Assembly (NCBI GenBank): GCA_030430725.1
Contig: JAUIKP010000181.1
Location: 1-6,740, forward strand
Direction of reading: 5' to 3'
Source: Nitrospiria bacterium
GTDB lineage: Bacteria; Nitrospirota; Nitrospiria; Nitrospirales; UBA8639
Length of the DNA stretch: 6,740 bases
The position numbers were made by a program, and so were the translations under genes. Below the pieces are notes generated by a model, which worked only from the letters and a program-made list of their open reading frames with translations, searched no databases and had not been told where the DNA came from. Below are positions 1-4,727 of the stretch, in pieces (the first letter of the stretch is position 1; each line of letters begins with the position of its first letter).

Positions 1-1
1 A

Positions 2-94
2 CGTCCCTTCCTCAATCCAGATAAGGACTTTAGAGATGCGCTGGGTTATATCGGCTTTCTGAGAAAAACTCTCACGGCCAAGCACCATTTGTAA
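2..94 (+). CDS. C-terminal end of an unidentified upstream protein (partial)
   Basis: The frame starting at base 2 is open from the left edge for 30 codons to a TAA at 92-94. It reads as ordinary protein with charged and aromatic residues (for example NPDKDFRDALGYIGFLRKTL) and ends in HHL. The other two plus frames stop earlier, at 22-24 and 58-60. The 66-bp gap to the next gene allows either read-through into the operon or a separate start. The fragment is too short to identify a family. It is called coding because of its composition and because its stop sits close to the next gene; a chance open stretch of this length cannot be excluded. Confidence 0.5.
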   Translation, partial: RPFLNPDKDFRDALGYIGFLRKTLTAKHHL

Positions 95-108
95 ATATCA
101 ACACGCCT

Positions 109-151
109 CATTCCCCTCGAATATGGGGATGACCCCATACACCTAAAGGTC
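109..151 (+). promoter_or_regulatory. Leader with competing inverted repeats upstream of the operon
   Basis: TATGGGG (122-128) and CCCCATA (133-139) form a perfect 7-bp inverted repeat around a 4-base loop. The same GGGG can instead pair with CCCC at 113-116, extended by CAT (109-111) with ATG (129-131). Separately, GACC (131-134) can pair with GGTC (148-151), which would cover the AAAGG ribosome-binding sequence at 145-149. These pairings exclude one another. They could form an RNA switch or a protein operator, or be chance. No convincing -35/-10 pair was found in the 66-bp gap. Confidence 0.35.
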
Positions 152-160
152 AGAGATCAT

Positions 161-991
161 ATGAGTTTCACAGAAGACCAAATTACCCGTTATAGCCGCC
201 ACATTTTACTACCGGAAATAGGCGGCAAGGGACAGAAAAAATTGTCACAGGCCAAAGTTTTTATCGTTGGAGCCGGGGGCCTGGGATGCCCCGTCGCCTA
301 CTACCTTGCAGCAGCTGGCATTGGCACCATTGGATTGATTGATAGTGATGTGGTGGATTTTTCCAACCTTCAACGACAGATCCTTCACCATACTCCTGAT
401 GTAGGACGGTCCAAGGTGCTTTCGGCCAAGGAGAAAATTCTGGCGTTAAATCCTGATGTCCATGTCACCATGCATGAAGAACGATTGACTTCACGCAATG
501 CTCGAGACTTGGTCCGCCAATACGATATCGTCATCGATGGTGTCGACAATTTCCCGGCAAAATTTTTAATCAATGACGCCTGTTTTATGGAAAAGAAGCC
601 CCTTGTCCATGGGGGAATTCTGCGGTTTGAAGGACGGGCCTTTACCATTATTCCCAATCAATCCGCCTGCTATCGTTGTATTTTCAAAAATCCGCCACCG
701 GCCGGTGTGGTTCCTACTTGCCAGGAGGCCGGAATCATTGGAGTGGTTGCGGGTATTATTGGGACCATTCAGGCTACCGAAGCCATTAAACTCATCCTCA
801 ACATTGGAACGCCATTGACAAACCGCATCCTGGATTTTGACGCACGCACCACCGCGTTTCGAGAAATTCGCGTCAAACGGAATCCTTCCTGTGCACTTTG
901 CGGCCCAAATCCTTCGTTGACGGAACTCATCGATTATGAACAAGAGGCATGCCAACTACAACCATCGGCGACAATGTTAACCAACGGATAA
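161..991 (+). CDS. ThiF/MoeB/HesA-family E1-like adenylyltransferase, first paralogue
   Basis: This cytosolic enzyme of 276 residues is expected to adenylate the C-terminal glycine of a ubiquitin-like sulfur carrier, so that the glycine can be turned into a thiocarboxylate. The nucleotide-binding loop GAGGLG is at residues 37-42. The acidic DSDVVD stretch follows at 61-66. Residues matching the MoeB ATP site are R13, N69, R72, K85 and D129. Two CxxC pairs (C170/C173 and C244/C247) form the usual structural zinc site, and C187 lies in the PTCQEAG motif at the position of the ThiF/MoeB cysteine. Length is normal for a MoeB without a rhodanese domain. It is about 54% identical (hand alignment) to the second copy at 2787-3587, from which it differs in GLGCP and HGGILRFEG. 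The start at 161 has AGAG and AAAGG upstream. The likely substrate is the carrier encoded at 2258, not necessarily MoaD. The family is certain; the specific substrate is inferred. Confidence 0.93.
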   Translation: MSFTEDQITRYSRHILLPEIGGKGQKKLSQAKVFIVGAGGLGCPVAYYLAAAGIGTIGLIDSDVVDFSNLQRQILHHTPDVGRSKVLSAKEKILALNPDVHVTMHEERLTSRNARDLVRQYDIVIDGVDNFPAKFLINDACFMEKKPLVHGGILRFEGRAFTIIPNQSACYRCIFKNPPPAGVVPTCQEAGIIGVVAGIIGTIQATEAIKLILNIGTPLTNRILDFDARTTAFREIRVKRNPSCALCGPNPSLTELIDYEQEACQLQPSATMLTNG

Positions 992-1022
992 ACCCCACCG
1001 TTTAAGAGGGGAGGATCATGCT

Positions 1023-2261
1023 ATGAAAAAAATGCAGGCTCTGGTGTGTCGAGAGTGCGGGAAAGAATATCCTACACAGGACATTCATGTATGCGAATTG
1101 TGCTTTGGACCATTGGAAGTCAAATACGATTATGTCGCGGTCAAACAGGTCATGACGCGTGAAAAGATTGCATCCGGCCCTCATAGCCTTTGGCGATATG
1201 CGGACCTCCTCCCTGTGGAAGGTACAAATTTCATCGGTCTTCATGCCGGATTTACTCCGTTGGTTCATGCCAAAAACCTTGGGGCATTTCTTGGACTGGA
1301 CAACTTGTACATTAAAAATGATTGCGTCAATCATCCAACGCTGTCCTTTAAAGATCGCGTGGTGGCCATCGCCTTAACACGAGCCAGGGAACTGGGATTT
1401 GAAACAGTGGCCTGCGCCTCAACCGGCAATCTCGCAAATTCGGTGTCGGCCCATGCAGCCTCCGCAGGTATGAAATGCTATGTATTCATTCCGGGCGACC
1501 TGGAAGCTGCGAAGGTTTTGGGTAATCTGATTTATCGTCCCAATGTCGTGGAAATTGAGGGAAACTATGATGATGTCAATCGACTCTGCAGCGAAATCGC
1601 TGGAGAACGTCACTGGGCATTCGTCAACATCAACATCCGCCCCTACTACGCTGAAGGCTCGAAAACCTTGGCATTTGAAACGGTCGAGCAATTAGGGTGG
1701 CGGGCTCCTGATCAGGTTGTGGTCCCCATGGCTTCGGGATCGTTGCTGACGAAAATTTGGAAAGGCCTCAAAGAATTTCAAAAGTTGGGCCTGGTGGATT
1801 CGGTACATACCAAGATTAACGGAGCGCAAGCCGAAGGCTGCTCCCCTATTGCCACGGCATTTCGAGAGAATCGGGATTTCTTTAAACCGGTGAAGCCACA
1901 CACCATTGCTAAATCACTGGCCATAGGGAATCCGGCTGATGGATACTATGCATTAAAAACCGCCGCAGAAAGCCAAGGAGCCATGGAAGCCGTCACCGAT
2001 GATGAAATAGTGGAAAGCATTAAACTTCTGGCTCAAACGGAAGGGATTTTTGCCGAAACCGCCGGAGGGGTCACCATCGGCGTTCTTCGCAAATTGGTGA
2101 AACAAGGGCGCATTCAAAAAAATGATGTGACCGTGGCCTACATTACCGGTAACGGACTGAAAACTCAGGAAGCGGTCGTCGATTCCGTCGGACGCCCATT
2201 TCGCATTCCACCCAGTCTCAGTCACTTTATTAAGACTTTTGCCATAGAGGAGTCAGCATGA
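1023..2261 (+). CDS. thrC: Threonine synthase homologue, PLP fold type II, with N-terminal zinc ribbon
   Basis: The classical reaction of this family converts O-phosphohomoserine to threonine. The 412-residue protein begins with a zinc ribbon (C9, C12, C24, C27). K110 in HPTLSFKDR is the PLP Schiff-base lysine. ASTGNLANS (132-140) matches the substrate-binding loop, and VPMASGS (234-240) stands where the glycine-rich cofactor phosphate loop is expected; in classical enzymes this usually reads like GNGGN or GNAGN. AETAGG (344-349) and ITGNGLK (374-380) are further family motifs. GGGGAGGA (1008-1015) lies 7 bases before the chosen ATG; a second in-frame ATG is at 1032. The stop overlaps the next start as ATGA, which implies translational coupling to the sulfur carrier gene. 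In M. tuberculosis a related PLP enzyme, CysM, uses carrier-bound sulfur. By analogy this enzyme could be a sulfhydrylase acting on a phosphorylated amino acid, but a true threonine synthase remains equally possible. Confidence 0.9.
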   Translation: MKKMQALVCRECGKEYPTQDIHVCELCFGPLEVKYDYVAVKQVMTREKIASGPHSLWRYADLLPVEGTNFIGLHAGFTPLVHAKNLGAFLGLDNLYIKNDCVNHPTLSFKDRVVAIALTRARELGFETVACASTGNLANSVSAHAASAGMKCYVFIPGDLEAAKVLGNLIYRPNVVEIEGNYDDVNRLCSEIAGERHWAFVNINIRPYYAEGSKTLAFETVEQLGWRAPDQVVVPMASGSLLTKIWKGLKEFQKLGLVDSVHTKINGAQAEGCSPIATAFRENRDFFKPVKPHTIAKSLAIGNPADGYYALKTAAESQGAMEAVTDDEIVESIKLLAQTEGIFAETAGGVTIGVLRKLVKQGRIQKNDVTVAYITGNGLKTQEAVVDSVGRPFRIPPSLSHFIKTFAIEESA

Positions 2262-2533
2262 TTAAGGTCAGAATTCCCACGCCTTTGCGCCCCATGACTG
2301 GGGGAAAAAGCGAGGTGGAAATAGCAGGGAACACGGTATCGGAAATTATTGACAATCTGGGATCTGCCCATCCAGGCATTAAGGAACGAGTCTACGATGA
2401 AAAGGGAGAGGTTCGGCGATTCATCAATATTTATGTCAACGAGGAAGATATTCGATTTTTGACCGGCAAAGACACTCCACTGAAAGACGGAGATGAAGTC
2501 TCCATCATCCCCGCAATCGCAGGAGGTTCATAA
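2258..2533 (+). CDS. MoaD/ThiS-family sulfur carrier protein, CysO-like, ending Gly-Gly-Ser
   Basis: This is a small beta-grasp protein of 91 residues that would carry sulfur as a thiocarboxylate on a C-terminal glycine. Its pattern follows mycobacterial CysO as remembered: IPTPLRPMTGG near the start, RRFINIYVNEEDIRF in the middle (53-67) and DGDEVSIIPAIAGG at the end (77-90). An extra residue, S91, follows G89-G90, so the reactive Gly-Gly is masked and should need removal of one residue. The JAMM peptidase gene at the end of the operon suits that job. GAGGAG at 2247-2252 precedes the ATG, which overlaps the upstream stop by 4 bases. It is too CysO-like, and too far from moaE or thiG-type genes, to be called MoaD or ThiS. 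The downstream product (cysteine, homocysteine or another) is inferred only. Confidence 0.92.
   Translation: MIKVRIPTPLRPMTGGKSEVEIAGNTVSEIIDNLGSAHPGIKERVYDEKGEVRRFINIYVNEEDIRFLTGKDTPLKDGDEVSIIPAIAGGS
2521..2527 (+). promoter_or_regulatory. Shine-Dalgarno embedded in the carrier's Gly-Gly codons
   Basis: AGGAGGT is a near-perfect ribosome-binding sequence placed 5 bases before the ATG at 2533. The same bases encode the end of Ala88, Gly89 and Gly90 of the sulfur carrier. The Ser codon and TAA stop make up the spacer. The site therefore serves both the carrier's reactive tail and initiation of the NIL gene. Confidence 0.8.
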
Positions 2534-2772
2534 TGGCCAAACTTCGCTTTCACATTCGCTATCCCGAAGATAAAATTCCCTCTCCCATTCTGTATGAAAT
2601 CGGGCATGAATATCAGGTCGTGCCCAGTATCCGACGAGCCGATGTACGTGAGACCACTGGATGGATGGACGTGGAATTTTCGGGAGAAACTGATGAAATT
2701 GACCGGGCTATTGAGGGTCTTCGTCAAAAAGGCTGCATAGTTGATCCGATTGAATTGAACGTCGTTGAATAA
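2533..2772 (+). CDS. Stand-alone NIL domain protein
   Basis: The 79-residue protein consists of a single ferredoxin-like NIL domain, the module known from the C-terminus of the methionine ABC transporter ATPase MetN, where it binds methionine, and from ferredoxin fusions linked to homocysteine synthesis in methanogens. Visible features are an opening strand KLRFHIRYP, the segment PSPILYEIGHEYQV (about 16-29), RADVRETTGWMDVEFSGE (35-52) resembling the family's strand-Gly-strand core, and DEIDRAIEGLRQKGCIVDPIE (54-74) as helix plus final strand. The only cysteine, C68, is not part of an iron-sulfur motif. Its ATG shares one base with the carrier's stop codon, so the two are likely translated together. 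It may sense methionine or a related sulfur amino acid, or act as a partner of the PLP enzyme; its actual role is unknown. Confidence 0.85.
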   Translation: MAKLRFHIRYPEDKIPSPILYEIGHEYQVVPSIRRADVRETTGWMDVEFSGETDEIDRAIEGLRQKGCIVDPIELNVVE

Positions 2773-2786
2773 GGATTTCGCTTCCC

Positions 2787-3587
2787 ATGGAATTTACTGA
2801 ATCTCAAATCCAGCGTTACAGCCGTCAGATTATTCTGTCGGAAGTTGGCGGCAAAGGACAAAAAAAGTTACAGGATGCCAAAATCCTGGTGATTGGAGCC
2901 GGAGGACTTGGCTCTCCAGCAGCCCTGTATCTGGCTGCGGCCGGAATCGGAACCTTAGGCCTGACTGACGGCGATGTCGTGGACTTATCCAATCTGCAAC
3001 GGCAAATTCTGCATACAACCGAACGGATTGGTGTTTCGAAGGTTGAATCCGGCGGGACATTATTAGCAGCCCTCAATCCTGAAACCACGCTCAAACTGTA
3101 TCCGGAACACGTAAGCGCCACCAATATCCTCTCCTTACTTGAAGCCTATGACATTGTATTGGACGGTTCCGACAATTTCTCCACACGGTTTCTCATCAAT
3201 GATGCCTGTTTTTTTGCGAAAAAGACACTGATTTCAGGGAGCATTTTTCGATTTGAAGGACAATTAGCCACAATCAAACCCCACGAAGGATTGCCCTGCT
3301 ACCGCTGTCTCTATCCTGAGCCTCCACCCGCCGGCCTTGTCCCTAACTGCCAAGAAGCTGGGGTGTTAGGCGCCTTAGCCGGGACCATAGGTGTTTTGCA
3401 GGCCAATGAAGCCATTAAAGAAGTCCTTAGTCTTGGAGAAAGTTTGGCTCAACATCTTCTTCTGTACGATGCTCTCGATATGACATTCAGAAAAGTTGGT
3501 CGTCCCAAATCTCCAGACTGTCCTCTTTGTGGACCTCATCCTACGATCACCAAACTTGTGGAACAGGAAGTCTCTTGTAGCATTTAG
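2787..3587 (+). CDS. moeB: MoeB/ThiF/HcyF-type E1-like adenylyltransferase, second paralogue
   Basis: The 266-residue cytosolic enzyme should activate the C-terminus of a sulfur carrier by adenylation. GAGGLGSP spans residues 37-44. The ATP-site residues R13, N69, R72, K85 and D129 are present. Zinc-binding pairs are C171/C174 and C245/C248, and the PNCQEAG cysteine is C188. The segment GSIFRFEGQ (151-159) is close to the usual MoeB form. It has no rhodanese domain, so sulfur must come from a separate donor. The start follows AAGGA at 2771-2775 with a rather long spacer of 11 bases. It lies between the NIL gene and the peptidase gene, whose ATG comes 4 bases after this stop. The moeB symbol reflects family resemblance; context suggests carrier activation for amino acid sulfur rather than molybdopterin. 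Confidence 0.92.
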   Translation: MEFTESQIQRYSRQIILSEVGGKGQKKLQDAKILVIGAGGLGSPAALYLAAAGIGTLGLTDGDVVDLSNLQRQILHTTERIGVSKVESGGTLLAALNPETTLKLYPEHVSATNILSLLEAYDIVLDGSDNFSTRFLINDACFFAKKTLISGSIFRFEGQLATIKPHEGLPCYRCLYPEPPPAGLVPNCQEAGVLGALAGTIGVLQANEAIKEVLSLGESLAQHLLLYDALDMTFRKVGRPKSPDCPLCGPHPTITKLVEQEVSCSI

Positions 3588-3591
3588 GTCC

Positions 3592-4101
3592 ATGCTTGCC
3601 ATTCCGTCCAGCATCATCAAAAACATGATTGCCCACGCCCGGGAGTTAGCCCCCCATGAGTGTTGCGGCATTCTCTCAGGAACCGAACATACCATCGCGG
3701 AAGCCTATCGCATTACCAATATTCTTGCTGCGTTATCGGAGCAAGATCTCACACGCTTTGACGGAGCCAAATTGACTGATCTGCAACGCTTATCGCCTGA
3801 GGAGCGAGCGGACATCGCCTTTCAGATGGATGCCAGAGAAATGGCCATGGCTCAGCGAGACATTCGTTCAAAAAGCCTTGACCTTTTAGGTTTTTACCAT
3901 TCCCACACCTTTAGTCCGGCCAGGCCCTCTCAAACCGATATCACCATCGCCATGGAATTTGAAAGCTACCGTGCCAAACTCCATCTCCCGGAACCATTTC
4001 ACTTAATTGTGTCCGTAGAGCATTCGGATCAGCCTTCAATCCGAGCTTATAGAATCCGGGAATCCAAACCCACAGAAGTTCCTATACATACCTTACCCTA
4101 G
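3592..4101 (+). CDS. JAMM/MPN (M67) metallopeptidase of the Mec/HcyD type
   Basis: This zinc peptidase of 169 residues would cleave after the Gly-Gly of the sulfur carrier, either removing its terminal Ser or releasing an amino acid attached to it. The complete JAMM motif is visible: E23 in HECCG, then H103-S-H105, seven residues, S113 and D116. HSHT in place of the common HSHP resembles actinobacterial Mec from memory. Between the first core strand and the HSH motif lies a charged helical insert (about residues 49-95) that looks longer than in compact family members. The frame is open further upstream to an ATG at 3496, but that start would bury 92 bases in the preceding gene and add 32 residues unlike the family. 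The ATG at 3592 gives an N-terminus typical of M67 proteins and is preceded only by a weak TAGG, so translation probably depends on coupling with the upstream gene. Confidence 0.9.
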   Translation: MLAIPSSIIKNMIAHARELAPHECCGILSGTEHTIAEAYRITNILAALSEQDLTRFDGAKLTDLQRLSPEERADIAFQMDAREMAMAQRDIRSKSLDLLGFYHSHTFSPARPSQTDITIAMEFESYRAKLHLPEPFHLIVSVEHSDQPSIRAYRIRESKPTEVPIHTLP

Positions 4102-4146
4102 GTCAGGTCATCACATCATGCCTACAATTTTTATTGGACCCCCCCA

Positions 4147-4191
4147 TAGACTTCCGACCAGGAATATTGAGATAATGAGAAAGGTTTCTCA
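4147..4191 (+). promoter_or_regulatory. Candidate promoter with overlapping palindromic operator
   Basis: TAGACT (4147-4152) and GATAAT (4171-4176) are separated by 18 bases and resemble a sigma-70 -35/-10 pair. A perfect palindrome, TGAGAAAGGTTTCTCA (4176-4191), begins at the last base of the -10 and would cover the transcription start. Its 2-base centre is too small for a good RNA hairpin, which favours a DNA site for a dimeric protein. An alternative stem, TTGAGA (4167-4172) with TCTCAA (4187-4192), also exists. The site sits just before the gene at 4213, in the 111-bp gap after the operon. No clear terminator for the operon is visible in that gap. Confidence 0.4.
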
Positions 4192-4212
4192 AAGCAACAT
4201 GAGGAGAAATTT

Positions 4213-4563
4213 ATGCCGATCCCCCATCACCTGTTAGGTTTTTTGCTAGGGTTGATTGTATTTTTTCAGCCTGGATCACAGGTGTTTGCCGAAGCTTCGA
4301 CCTCACTCCAGCAATTCAACAGCCCCATTATGAAGATTGAATCGGACAAAGGCGTCTTTCTCATTACGACCGATTCTGGTATTCAATGGGTTCAAGTTGA
4401 GGAAGCGGCAAAGATTCAACTGAAGACATTGGATGTGGGAGATATTATTGACGTGATCGTTGAAATGCGACCAGACAATACTCCGCCATTGGTGAAATCC
4501 TGGAAATTAGCCAGAAGTGGTTCTCCCTGCAAAGTGTTCAATGGCAAGACCTGCAGTCCTTAA
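4213..4563 (+). CDS. Small exported protein of unknown function
   Basis: The 116-residue protein starts with a Sec-type signal peptide: a short N-terminus with two histidines, a hydrophobic core at about residues 7-18, and a likely signal peptidase I site after VFA (24-26). The mature part of about 90 residues is rich in predicted beta strand (MKIESDKGVFLITTDSG, IQWVQVEEAAKI, LDVGDIIDVIVEMR), suggesting a small barrel in the periplasm. C106 and C114 near the end could form a disulfide. GAGGAG at 4201-4206 precedes the ATG with good spacing. It lies 111 bp after the peptidase gene with its own candidate promoter, so it is probably a separate transcription unit. I do not recognise the family, and its proximity to the operon does not establish a link. 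Confidence 0.78.
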   Translation: MPIPHHLLGFLLGLIVFFQPGSQVFAEASTSLQQFNSPIMKIESDKGVFLITTDSGIQWVQVEEAAKIQLKTLDVGDIIDVIVEMRPDNTPPLVKSWKLARSGSPCKVFNGKTCSP

Positions 4564-4727
4564 ATCTTTTTCAACTGCACAATTCTACCGCACGCTTTCC
4601 ACCGACTTCAGCTGATGTCTACTTCCTCACCTCAGCGGGCCGGCCTAGACCGTACGTTTCTGACAGTTTAATGACCTCCCTTGGTTATGTCTTTAGAACT
4701 GCCGGAGAAACAGGGAGGGACACAGCA
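4564..4727. other. Intergenic gap between convergent genes, with one inverted repeat
   Basis: The 164-bp gap lies between the exported-protein gene and the minus-strand regulator, whose stops face each other. CCTCCCT (4675-4681) and AGGGAGG (4712-4718) form a 7-bp inverted repeat with a 30-base loop. Neither strand has a T-run directly after it, so it is a poor intrinsic terminator. GGCCGGCC (4638-4645) is a simple 8-bp palindrome. No gene was recognised here. Confidence 0.4.

Noticed and set aside
566..955. Minus-strand open frame inside the first E1 gene
   Set aside because: It is antisense to a gene with complete family motifs and shows no recognisable domain. Similar antisense frames inside the other genes were dismissed for the same reason.
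1018..1026. ATG-CTA-TGA start-stop mini-ORF overlapping the threonine synthase start
   Set aside because: The spacer from the GGGGAGGA sequence is only 2 bases to this ATG but 7 to the one at 1023, so initiation should favour the real gene.
2258..3587. Molybdenum cofactor cluster (MoaD plus MoeB)
   Set aside because: There is no moaA, moaC, moaE or mogA; the carrier resembles CysO more than MoaD, and the JAMM, NIL and PLP partners point to amino acid sulfur transfer.
3496..3591. Upstream start for the peptidase at the ATG at 3496
   Set aside because: It would overlap the preceding E1 gene by 92 bases and add 32 residues with no family resemblance; the ATG at 3592 gives a standard M67 N-terminus.
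4638..4645. GGCCGGCC palindrome as a possible regulatory site
   Set aside because: It is a low-complexity 8-bp palindrome without nearby promoter elements and is expected by chance.
4675..4718. Bidirectional terminator between convergent genes
   Set aside because: The 7-bp stems are separated by 30 bases and lack an adjacent T-run on either strand.
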